A DNA stretch of 64,000 nucleotides. Source: Paraphysoderma sedebokerense (lineage: Eukaryota; Blastocladiomycota; Physodermatomycetes; Physodermatales; Physodermataceae). Position 1 is the first letter of the stretch. Each line of letters opens with the position of its first letter. Below the pieces are notes generated by a model. The model saw nothing but the letters and a program-made list of their open reading frames with translations, had not been told where the DNA came from and did not search any database. Below are positions 18,339 to 29,387 of this stretch, in pieces. A program made the position numbers and the translations under genes. The stretch lies in NCBI GenBank assembly GCA_025602915.1, contig JAHLJZ010000046.1, forward strand, positions 62,001-126,000. The letters are read 5' to 3'.

Positions 18339-18771
18339 TGTTTGGGTACCTATTCTGGTTATTATGTTGTGTTTACTTTTAAAGTACTGTATTATTATTG
18401 TTTCGCGCTTAATCAAGCCATATGTGCTTTATACCTCGTTTTAATTTAGTGATAATTTAAAATATAGTTTAATGGGATGTAATTTATTTATATATTCATA
18501 ATCGGAAAATTTTTTAATCTTTTCGTGATAATTTCAATTAACATTAGAGTATATGGGGTAGAAAATAGGGAAAAAGTATATGCTAAAATGCAGTAATAAA
18601 TTAAAATCAAAGGCGGATTGGAATGGAATCTATGATATTTCTATAATTTGCAAACTGATAATCGCCCCACTTCTATATTTGCTTTACCGAAGCGCAACAC
18701 ATACTATCAGTATTTCCTTATCCCAACCCGAAAAAGCTAATACATAACTTATTCAAATCCAGAGTCGGCTC
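18339..18771. other. Convergent intergenic region
   Basis: AT-rich sequence between two converging genes, with several AATAAA-like stretches on both strands (for example near 18593) that could serve as polyadenylation signals. No gene seen. Confidence 0.45.
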
Positions 18772-20011
18772 TCAGGGGTTTAATCTATACATAAGATGCT
18801 CGTAATTTGTTCTCATGTCAAAATAATTCCAAAAAGTTCTGATCGCTATGTTACTACCCGGAACATGTGGCACTTTGGTCCACGAAGGTCTCATGAATGA
18901 ATTGTTACGGGCTTGCATTGCTCTGTATGCATCAAATTCCGACTGAAATGTGACCATTGCAGTACCGTTCGCTTTCATCGCTCGGTTGGGACTAGTGGTA
19001 GCGATGATAGTAAATTCGCGGAATGTAAATATCAAAATTGTAAAAGAAAACTGAAAGGTAAGTTTCTGACATGACATACTTTAGATCAAATATCACTGGT
19101 TCACCACCGATATCATTTTCGTTCGCTAAATCAAAATCTCTAAAACAGTTTATAACATCCTGTTTGTGAACCAATATCGGCAAATTCGAAACAATCAAAG
19201 AACGTCCACTTCTCGGCCTTAGGCTAGGATCGTAGTCGTTCTCAATGTAAAATTTCGCTGCATTTGGCCGTAACTTTATACATTGATGATAATAGGATGA
19301 AATAAAAGGTTATAGAATACCATAGAACGAAGAGATGTGAGCAGGGGGCCGCAACTGAGAGAACACAACAACGAAAAGAACAAACCGCAATAAGTTCAGG
19401 GTCAAATCCTGTTAGTCTCAGCCGATCTTTTCCTACTTCTGCCTTATAATTGTCCACAAGAGTATACATCGTATCTTCATCAGTTGTCTTGACAAGGCAA
19501 GTTCCAGTTGCTTTCAGTCGCTCTCGCAGACATATTACTATGAAGGTTCGTACGAAAACACAAGTTGCCGGCAGTTATCGACAGATGCGAAAGGCAGTCA
19601 GATCTCATATCCTAAAATCTTCAGAGGAAAGCAGAATTTGGGAACGGATAGAAACTAACTATGATCAATCGGTAATCTATTGCCTCTAGGTCTGAGGTAA
19701 TGTTTAACACATTGTATTACATCTAACGGTTGCGCCGTGAAAGGAAGATTCGAAACTTTAACGTAGCAAGAGTGGTCCGTAACTATGAATTGTAACGACA
19801 ATTGTAAGTAATCGGACAACCGAGACAGAGCAGCATATCAGTAAGTATTACTTTGATTTGAATCAGCCCGAATCGATTCTATCGATGATGGTTGTCCACT
19901 TGAAAATTGACTTCTTGATAGTTGAAGAAGTACTGTCCTTGAATCAAGCAACTTGCCGGCTTTGTGACGAAGAGAATGAAAACATCTGAGGCAACTCTTT
20001 GACGCAATCAT
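18772..20011 (-). CDS. Protein with two RRM domains and a mitochondrial-type presequence
   Basis: Predicted mitochondrial RNA-binding protein. Exons on the minus strand: 20011-19852, 19782-19660, 19537-19386, 19273-19080, 18991-18772, giving 282 aa with all phases consistent. The N-terminus (MIASKSCLRCFHSLRHKAGK) is rich in Arg, Lys and Ser and lacks acidic residues, as mitochondrial presequences do. RRM1: RNP2-like CYVKVSNLPF and RNP1-like ATGTCLVKT. RRM2: RNP2-like SLIVSNLPIL and RNP1-like NGTAMVTF. The RNP1 motifs lack the usual aromatic residues, so RNA contact may be atypical. I cannot name a characterised orthologue. RRM fold fairly sure; localisation inferred. Confidence 0.72.
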
Positions 20012-20546
20012 TGTTCGAGATGATCCCTCCCTGTAAACCAGATTGTGGATTTTAAACTCTAAATTGAAAAGCTTGTAAAATATCATTGAGACACACGTGA
20101 TAGTACTGGAATTTGGGTACTGGAACTGTAAATATAAGAGCATCATTGATTTATTTGTTAAATTTCAAATTATGTAATCTGATGGTTCTTTTATGTATAT
20201 AATTTCGAGAAACTGAAACGATCACAAAATTGTAACTTCGCGGTACCTGCGGCTCATTCCATATAAGATCTTTCGTCAATTACTACAATTTCAACGTCTT
20301 GCCAGCATTGGAAATCATAAGAATAAACCGCATGCAGAAGAACCCGTTATCTGTTGAATGCGGATGTAAGAAATCATAGAATCACGCAGCAAACATTAAA
20401 CAATTCATTTAAACGCCCCCGCCAATTTGATCCCAACTCGCTGGTCTTACAAATCCAGCCAAATTTTGCCGCTTTACCCGCATCCAATTATATAGAGGAA
20501 GTTCGCTCTGATTGAGTATTCCTCGAAATCCTCTTTAAAATTTGAA
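20012..20546. other. Divergent promoter region
   Basis: Lies between the minus-strand RRM gene and the plus-strand lipase gene and so holds both promoters. No coding sequence, repeat or RNA gene seen. Confidence 0.45.
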
Positions 20547-22293
20547 ATGCCCTCTGCCACCAGCCTTGCTTCCTCGCCCTCTATGTCCCGCCTAGCGAAT
20601 ACGGCCCAGACAAGAAAATCATCTTGGTTCTCATTGATCCCTTCCTTCCCCGACTTCACCGGTCCTTATGACGTCGGTATAACGGATTTCGAATGGGACG
20701 GTGCTTTTCACGACGATAAAGATGAATTAATTCAAACCCACGAAACTGAAAGTCTGCTCGTCAAGTTTTATTATCCTTGCGAGAAACCGGTTCATGGCGG
20801 CGAGCATCCAAAAAAGAAACCCACTTGGCTACCGTCGTGGGTTTACGGTCAAGGATATGCGGACTTCGTTGGACTGCCCAAGTATGTAGAAATTGTCGCA
20901 TTTATGATTCACCTATCGATGACTGATTTATCTCTATTTCTTTTCCGTTTGCCAGGATTATAGCCTATCCTATCTCGGCCTACATCTCGTTAATTTCATT
21001 ACCTGGATGGGTCTCCGCTCCGTTGGCCACCCCGAAACATACGTCACCAATTGATAAATATCCAGTCATAATATTCAGTCATGGCCTCGGTGGAAATCGC
21101 ACAACGTACTCTTACCTTCTTGGTGACTTGGCTTCTTATGGGTATTTAGGGTTTACTTTCACTATGGTACTTAAGAGTGACACCTCACCAAGTATATTTT
21201 TAGTTTTGTTGTGGCGGCTGTGGAACATCGTGATAAAAGTGCTTCTACCAGTTTGATGAAAGGCAACCGTGTAAGGCAATTCTTGCGTTCTCCTCTGTAC
21301 GTTGAAGGATTCTATCTTACGGGATGTCCCTTCGACAATTAGGTACCTTTTCACCGGGCCCCAGTGGTAGGTTTAGGGGAACCGGAGTACCCTTTTCGGA
21401 ATGCCCAAGTTCGGCATCGATCGCATGAAGTATTGAAAACAGTTGAACTCATCAAACGATTGAATGATGGACATGCTCCTGAGAATCATTTTGACTCAAT
21501 ATCAAAACCTAAGATTTCCGGTTTCCCATTTAATGAATTCAAGAATAAGTTAGATGTGAATTCAATGTCATTAATGGGTCATAGTTTTGGGGGAGCCACT
21601 GTCATACAAACGCTTTTGAAGCACTCCCAGCATTTTAAGGCAGGTTTCGTGTTTGATCCGTGGTGTTTCCCTGTGACGGCAAATCCCCCGTTTTCGAGAT
21701 TTTTTGTGCCGTCTACGACAAATTCAAGCGAAAACCGTGAAATGCAAATACCAAAGTTAAGTATACCGATACCTGTGTTGTATATCAATTCAGAAACCTT
21801 CCATTGGGCGGATAACGTGCGGGCGATGTGGAAGTTATGGAATGGAGATGAAAACAGTAAAAACAAAAATGAATTAGTGACGATAATTGGTACTGGTACG
21901 TTTGAGCTTTTCATCTTACTGTGAGTCTTTCTTTGGTGATACTCATATTGGCATACGTAATATCTGTGTCCGCTTTTAGCCCACCAATCTCCTTCCGACT
22001 TCCCTCTCCTCTTTCCTACCCTTCTCCGTAAATCGAAAATGGGTGGTACCCAAGACACCTACTTGTCTATCCTTCTTCACCGGCGTTTATCATTGTCATT
22101 CTTATCTCGTTTCATTGATGTCCCATTTGGAAATGAACACGACAAGCTGCTAACGCCTCCACCAGGGGAAGAACCCGCAAACGAAAAGGGAAAAGGAAAA
22201 GAAGCGGAGATAGATGAGGAACTATGGAATGATGTCTGCCTGGTGAAAGGATTTGACTATTATAAGGAATTCCTGGGTATTTCTTTGGATTGA
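20547..22293 (+). CDS. Platelet-activating-factor acetylhydrolase-type phospholipase A2
   Basis: Ser hydrolase removing short or oxidised acyl chains from phospholipids, probably intracellular since no signal peptide is visible. Exons 20547-20881, 20956-21141, 21204-21270, 21343-21895, 21980-22293 give 484 aa, the PAF-AH size. Family landmarks: N-terminal GPYDVGITDFEW, oxyanion-side YPVIIFSHGLGGNRTTYS, nucleophile elbow GHSFGG (Ser), acidic residue in VFDPWCFP, and catalytic His in GTAHQSPSDFP, matching the usual HQS-DF pattern. A C-terminal Glu/Lys-rich segment ends the protein. The dinucleotide preceding each acceptor is AG and all frames join. An internal hydrophobic stretch (IAYPISAYISLISLPGW) may contact membranes. 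Identity sure; physiological substrate not known. Confidence 0.9.
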
Positions 22294-23927
22294 CTAAATG
22301 GATCGAAATCTAAGTCAACTAGATCTGCAAATGCGGAAAGGCTGAGGAAGTCAAAGAAAAGGGAGATAAAAAAATTTTGGAGTCGGCTTTGATTCCATAA
22401 ATGTATTAACTATCCTGAAATCATGTTATGGAGTATCAGTTTGCGTATTCACAAATTGTATTATATGAATTTGGTACATGTACATTGGATAACTCTCATA
22501 TTGTGTATTACATGGGGTAAACCGTTGTGTAAACGATGAAATGTGTATTTGGTCTTGTATTTTAGCTTCAGTGGCGCCTCAGGAGTGCTGTATCAATTAA
22601 AAATATTTTAATGCTTTTCTTAGGAAGTATTTCTGCCTTTGCATTTTCCTGTCTTCCATTCGGAGTCACTATTTATTTTTGAGTTTGTTATATGTCGCAT
22701 ATTTGGCGCGAAACGCGCAAAGCGGATATTCGTGGTTACCGTTCCTTTTGATTGGAATTGTTACGACAGACATGGAGCTGATCTGTAACGCCAACTTGTT
22801 GTGTAATAACAAGCGGGTTGAGAAGATGAACCAAAAATTCAAATGGTCATGATTAAACATCAGTTCGAAGTATTTATAGCATGTTAGTATCACATTCAAC
22901 TCTTCATCTTAGGCTGAGGGGCTTTCAATAATTCCGAGATAAAATGAACTCTCAATCCGAATGGTAATCACTAACAACCCGGCACATCGTAGCAGATCAG
23001 TATCTGAAGAAAGAGTTATAGCAGTCGAAAATTGATTTTAGTTTTTGTTGATGTTGAAGTGACTTGATCGTTTTGCCGACAAGTGCAGATATTGAGACAG
23101 GTAGACGAGTGTCGAGATACTTGGTCTGCAAACAAGCAGTCGACCCTAGCAATTTGACCATATTGATCGATTAGCCTAACTGATGATTTGAATGTCAACA
23201 CATAGTGCAGCCATCGTTAGCATTTGTGATCAATGAGTTTGAATGTCAGTCGTCAGCAAGTGCGCATTTTGTACACATTCGGAAAGTACGTTTTGGAGCC
23301 ACTAATAGTCAGGAATCATTAAGTCAGCGCTGTTAAGTCGATTGAATAAGTTATCAGCAATCTTCCGGCCAATACTTTTCTAAGGCCAAACTGCTTCAGA
23401 AAAGTCTATAACTGCTCTTGATGGTGAAGGGGTTACTGGCATGCGTAGCGCAAATCTTGTCGACATCCATGAGGTAGCGGAATTGAAGGAACGGTTGATA
23501 ACAAATTAGTAAAAAAGTAACAAAATACGAATAAGAGCTGATCTGGCTGTACAATGAATTAGATCTGATTGATGAGGTGAGTCCTGTGTTGTCAAAGTGG
23601 TAAACAATTTTCGGCGGATCCCTATTGTAGTATCGTGAAGGAGTTGTCACAACGGAGCGGGAGATTTGTCGTCGTCTACAGAGACAGCTTGCACATGTTG
23701 CTCTTCGTTGCACTTTGCAAATCTCAGCTACTGTCTCTGCGAATCACCTTTTCTCGACATCACGTTGTAACAGGCCCTGCAAGAGCCTAATAATGATATG
23801 GAGCGGCAGGAATGTCATCCCGCTCAAGATCCCCTCCACCTCCCACTTTCCACTAAAGAACAATCGACATCAGTATCATAGAATCTAATATCTGAGTCTT
23901 CTGATTGATTCGCGTAGTATTGCTAAA
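22294..23927. other. Intergenic stretch of about 1.6 kb
   Basis: No gene recognised on either strand. Short open frames (for example the minus-strand frame 23396-23713) show no domain and no plausible splice partners. The last 150 bases form the promoter and leader of the kinase gene. Confidence 0.5.
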
Positions 23928-26133
23928 ATGCCAGGAAATCGAAATCTGCCTGCCATCCCTGGTATCTCACTTATGAGAGAAATCGGGAGAGGCGGACAAG
24001 GTATTATATATCTGGGAATACGGGATGGAAATGATTATGCGGTGAAGACCGAGTCAGTTGATGTTGCATCCCCGACAGTGAAGAAAGAGTATGAGATACT
24101 GAAATATCTCGGGCGTTATACTGGTGAGTGTCATCTGTTTCCCATTTGTATCAACAGCCAAATTGAGATATACACATCTCTGGAGATATGACATACGAAG
24201 AAGCAAAGTAGCTAACTGTGCTCATTTGTTTAATGATTAGATAAAATTCCGAAGGTTTTTGAATACGGGGAAACGGAAGAATTGCGGTTCTTCGTCATGG
24301 AATTGTTCACCACTAGCTTAGACTCGTTGGTTGAAGATGTCGGTCATTTCTCGGTGAAGACAATTATACGTATATTGCTAAAATTGGTAATTTATCTTCG
24401 TAGGTGACTCTACTCTAGATAGCGGCTAATACACAGTTATAGGTGCCAAATTTAGCTCGTATTCATAGAGCTGATGTTGTGTTGCGCGACGTGAAAATCG
24501 CGAATATCCTGATCCAACTTCCTTCGAATCGTATGGCATTTTCAGATCCTGGATTTGCCATTCATCGTAAGGATGAGGAGGCAGACCACTGTGTCGGAAC
24601 ATATCTGTTTGCCCCTCCAGCAGCTCATGAGGGGAAAAGTCAGTTCATCGTTCAACTGAATTTTGTTCTGCCTGCATTTAACACTTTTTCGTCACCAACT
24701 TCAGAACAAGGTCCATCTAGCGATTATATCTCTCTTTTTTATAGTGCTATCTTCATGCACTGCCTTGATCTTCCTTGGTCGCACTTTGTTAATGAAAATA
24801 AGCATACGCCAAACAAATCTTTCCATGAAAATCTTCTTGCACAGAAGAGCAAACAAAACATTCCGAATTTTTGCGGGAATTTTCCAGGTGATTATACACC
24901 CCTTGGATGCTTTAGTCTAAGTACTAACAAATATTAATTCTGTTGATAGAACCTTTTGAAGATGCTCTGCTATATCTCTACGATTTATGCGCAGACGAGG
25001 ACGTAGACGTGGATTACATCATGAACTGCTTATATTGGTCTCTCGATGACTTAGGTGAAGATGACTCCGGTCCGTTATGTTGGGAATGCGTATGATTATT
25101 TTCTTTATTTCTTTGTTTAAAGAAAAGTGACAGTCACAAAAATCTAACTCACTGTTTGACGAGGTAGGAAGTTGAAGAGAGCAGTGCAGGGGATGAGTTG
25201 GTGTTTCCTCTTAAGGATCCTTCAGAAGCCGCAAAAACAGTAAGTAGATTATATTTTTTTAGGCAGTGCATAAACTCATCCATTCGTTTTTTTGTAGTTC
25301 CGTCCCATTGAAGTCAACTTGAATAAAGAGATGACTATTGGGGACCAAGAACTGTCTCAAAAGACACCCACAACGGCCTTTTCAAACCCTATCTTCCCTA
25401 ACCCTGTACAATGGATGCAATCGCCATATGTTCCAGTTGATTTGCGTGCAAAATATTTACCCCCTGGGCTAAATACTCATAATTTTGTGGATTCCTGCGG
25501 TTCGGGTCATCCCCCTGGGCTTGTTCCTCTTTCATATCATCAAGCTGCTGTCAAAGCGGCATCACCATCTTACCCTCCAGGACTATATTCATTTCCAGCT
25601 ATCGCTGAACCTGTTGCGAAACGTCTTGCAGACTTTAATTCTGTAACAACTAATCGCGCAAGTTTCCCTCCTGGTCTCAACATTCATGGTGATCATTCAA
25701 GTTATCCTACGAGCGATTTCAGCGACATTGTGAATTCTTCAACGCATGTTGCTGCGAGAGATATACCTACAAGACCAGCCAGCCCACTCGCTGGTCATCT
25801 TGAGGATTTAGCGACCCACGAAACAATTAGCCAAGCGGTAAGTTTCATATCTTCCTTACCTAACTCTGGCCCTAGTATTATTCATGCTTATGCTGCTTTA
25901 TTGTTATATCTCAGTTGGCTACGATGACTTGCCCCGATGCGAGAGAGTGCGACGATGAGCTATGTCACTACATATCGCGAGTTTATAAGGGTTCGCTTGT
26001 TCATCCCTTGGTTAAGATAAAGAAGGAATCTTCTCTCAAACGCCTCTTGAAGAAGCTGAAAGCTGGCGCTAGGGCTATGCGAAAAAAATTTAAAACTTTG
26101 AAAAAAAAAATTATTCAATCCCTTATGTCGTAG
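23928..26133 (+). CDS. CK1-like protein kinase with altered HRD and DFG motifs and a PPGL-repeat tail
   Basis: Exons 23928-24123, 24241-24386, 24443-24638, 24705-24887, 24950-25089, 25168-25239, 25298-25837, 25915-26133 give 563 aa. Kinase domain about residues 10-290: Gly-rich loop IGRGGQGIIYLG, ATP Lys in DYAVKTE, catalytic loop VVLRDVKIANILI (Leu replaces the His of HRD; Asp, Lys and Asn kept), and DPG where DFG is expected (FSDPGFAIH). The short activation segment (CVGTYLFAPPAAHEGK) resembles CK1/VRK kinases. Magnesium-binding Asp and Asn are kept, so activity is possible but may be weak. Residues 312-490 carry four PPGL motifs (near 366, 383, 404 and 435). The C-terminus is very basic with runs of Lys (KAGARAMRKKFKTLKKKI), perhaps membrane- or nucleic-acid-binding. 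Family sure; role unknown. Confidence 0.8.
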
Positions 26134-26608
26134 CTTTATGCATCGAAGCTAGTCAGACAGTTCTGTATTGCATGCTCGGAATATTGTAAAGAGATATCCT
26201 CTGCGTGCGTTGAAGTAGTACTACAAACTAGCTTTACTGTATGTTTTTTTTGGATTATGAGAATGAGTTGGATAATAAACTTTCGTCGTGTCGTTTAATC
26301 GGCTCGATCACAATTAAGCACATCCTGAGCATCAATCGCAGCAAAGGCATGTTGCCAGAAATCGGGCACTATTTTTGTTCATACCCAGAAAAATTAATTT
26401 ATTTGATCCACAGTTTACAACAATCCTTTTTGTCCCCACATTTATTCCGTTTGCCACTCGGTGCAGAAAGGGCATGGTCATCGGAGTTTTCCGCAATTGT
26501 CGCCTTCTTTGCTCGAAGTCCCTCGCTTCCTTTCAAGTTCAGACCTTCCCCACTAACCAAGTGTTTGCGTCATCTTTCACCCATTTTCTGTCTCGTTCAT
26601 CGTCGAAT
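26134..26608. other. Intergenic stretch before aminopeptidase P
   Basis: Promoter and leader of the next gene. An in-frame open stretch extends upstream of the ATG at 26609, but it lacks family similarity, so I start the protein at 26609. Nothing else seen. Confidence 0.45.
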
Positions 26609-29064
26609 ATGGCAAAACAAAATACTACTGACCGTATTTCTAAATTACGAGAGTTAATGAAAAACTCTCAGTACAATGTCCATGCCTACATTGTCCCGTC
26701 AGAGGATGCCCATCAGGTTGGTCATTAATGGTCAATTTTCTTCTGTGGATAGTACGGAATATGCAGTTCATATACATTCCGTTTACGATTGAGTCGTTAT
26801 CTTAGTTGTTGAGTGTAGAAAAACTGATATTCGCTCTTTACTAATTCGTGTTCCGTTCTTTGTTTTTATATCACGAACTAGTCGGAGTACATTGCGGCCT
26901 GCGACGGTCGCCGTGCCTACATTAGCGGTTTTACCGGATCTGCAGGTGTCGCTGTTATTACTTTAGATCAAGCAGCGCTATGGACGGATGGTCGTTATTT
27001 CCTTCAGGCGTCTCAGCAGTTAGATGATAACTGGACTCTTATGAAGAGCGGTTTGCCTGAAACCCCGTCAAAGGAAGACTGGCTTAATCAGGTAATTGGC
27101 ACATAGCCGGAATATTTAGTTCCATTGTACTTATAAGTTTTGTTCTGTTTTTTCTATAGACTTTACCATCCAACTCTCGTGTCGGGATCGACCCCACTCT
27201 TATTTCGGTTTCTGAAGCAAAAACTTTAACGACTGCTTTATCGCCAAATCATACCTTGGTTCCCATCGCCCAAAATTTAATCGATTCAGTTTGGGCTGAT
27301 ACTAGACCGAAGAGACCGAGTAATCCTGTTATGGTTCTGGATTTGAAATACACCGGAAAATCGTTCCAGCAAAAATTAGAAGAACTTCGAGAGACTTTGA
27401 AATCAAAGAAGAATGTCGAAGGAATTGTAGTTGCTGCTTTAGATGAAATTGCTTGTATGTTTTCTGTCTCTGACTCCCGTATTACAATCCGTCCTTCTAT
27501 CGCGACTGTACCTTTGACTGACATGAATCAATAGGGCTCTACAATTTACGTGGCAGCGATATTGTCTATAATCCTGTGTTCTTTGCTTACTCAGTCGTCA
27601 CCTTATCTGACGCTACATTGTTTGTTGATGAATCCAAATTATCCAAGGAAGTCAAAGATTACTTGGGTAAGCATGTCCAAATTCGACCGTACCAAGCAAT
27701 CTTTGAAGATTTAAAAGTCAAAGTGAAGACTTTAGGCGAAGGAAAGGTAAATATCGACAGTTATGAGAGAATTCTGTTACAAATAGCTGCTCAAGAGTAG
27801 CTGCTCCATGCCGATATTCTAACTGCTTTAAAATTGTATTCAACAGAAACTTCTCATTGACGCTCGTACAAATCTCGCTCTCCGCGAATCAATTGGACAA
27901 GCCATCCAAGAAGAGACTCGATCCCCTATAACAGTTGCGAAGGCCATCAAGACCTCGGCTGAACTATCAGGCTTCCGTGCATGTCACATTCGAGATGCTG
28001 CCGCTTTAGTTTCCTTTTTTGCTTGGCTAGAGGATGAGCTCGTGTTCAAGAAAAACACCAATCTTGATGAAGTTGATGTAGCAGATAAACTTGAAGATTT
28101 CAGATCGCGAAACTCGGATTTCATTGGTTTAAGTTTTGACACTATCTCAGGAGTCGGAAGTAACGGTGCCATCATTCACTACAAACCGGAGAAAAGTACA
28201 GCAAAGAAATTGAAAGTGAATGAAATGTACCTATGTGACTCAGGAGCACAGTACAGGTTTGTCAAAACTGTTTTCTTACATACATCAGGTTTTTCTCACT
28301 CCCTTTTTTGTTGTTGCAATAGAGACGGAACAACTGATGTAACTCGCACCCTTCATTTTGGTGTTCCCACCGATTTTGAGAAACAATGCTTTACCCGTGT
28401 CTTGAAAGGCCATATTGCTCTCGATAAAGCCATTTTCCCCAAGGGCACCACAGGTATCTCTTCCTTCCGACAATTCATCTCAAATTCTTCTCTAGATTGA
28501 CTCATCCTGCGCGACATCGTTCACTAGGTTACATTCTTGATGTGCTTTCCCGAACTTCACTGTGGGAAGCAGGATTAGATTATCGTCACGGAACAGGCCA
28601 CGGCGTTGGCGCTTTCTTAAACGTCCACGAAGGACCTCATGGAATTGGCACTCGCATCGCTTACAATGACGTCGCTTTGCAACCAGGAATGACTGTCACT
28701 AACGGTACCCATCCCCGCCTTAGATTGTATTTCTCTGTTTTTCTTTTGTTTATTCTGACATCCTTCGTATCATTTAGAACCGGGTTACTATCACGACGGC
28801 CACTTTGGTATCCGTATTGAAAACATCATGCTCGTGGTCCCTGCCAACACACCCAACACATTCGGTAACAAACCATACTACACTTTTGAACATGTAACCC
28901 TCGTTCCGATTTGTAGAAAATTAATCGACACAAGTATGTTGACCAGGGAAGAAGTAGATTGGATTAATAATTACCATGATAAGTGTTGGGAAAAGGTTAG
29001 TCCATTGTTAAAAGTCGGTACAAAAGAGTATAAATGGTTGAGAAGAGAAACTATGAGGTTGTAA
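26609..29064 (+). CDS. Xaa-Pro aminopeptidase P (cytosolic, M24B)
   Basis: Removes N-terminal residues that precede proline. Exons 26609-26716, 26882-27091, 27160-27454, 27535-27746, 27847-28256, 28323-28453, 28528-28704, 28778-29064 give 609 aa, the normal size for the three-domain eukaryotic enzyme. Creatinase-like N-terminal domains include [15 protein letters not shown] and [10 protein letters not shown]. The catalytic pita-bread domain has the metal ligands in place: two Asp in [20 protein letters not shown], His in [16 protein letters not shown], and two Glu in [16 protein letters not shown]. The C-terminus ([13 protein letters not shown]) matches the family. No signal peptide is present. 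The exon junction inside the metal site (AG|A GAC) is exact. Identity very sure; expected to be a housekeeping peptide-turnover enzyme. Confidence 0.95.
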
Positions 29065-29387
29065 AATCACTGAAAAATTGTTGTATGATTAAAATATATA
29101 GTCTTGCATTTTCGTCATGGTACTGTCAGGTTACTCTCTTGGCAATGCAAAGTAAAGTCACTCATGTAGATTCTTTGTGTATTCTAGATTTTATTTTTAT
29201 CAACAAAAATCAGAAATACACGTATTTTTCATGACTAAGATAACCATACATTGCACATGGTTATGAAATAACAGACAAAAGAACTAATGATTTTTACTTT
29301 TTATTTCCTTTTATTTTCCGATGTAAAATGATAGGGTAGAAGAAAATAAACCCGTAAGAAGGGAGGGAGATTGTACATGTGAATATT
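29065..29387. other. Convergent intergenic region (aminopeptidase P / PDI)
   Basis: AT-rich 3' flanks of two converging genes. Nothing beyond likely polyadenylation sequence. Confidence 0.4.
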
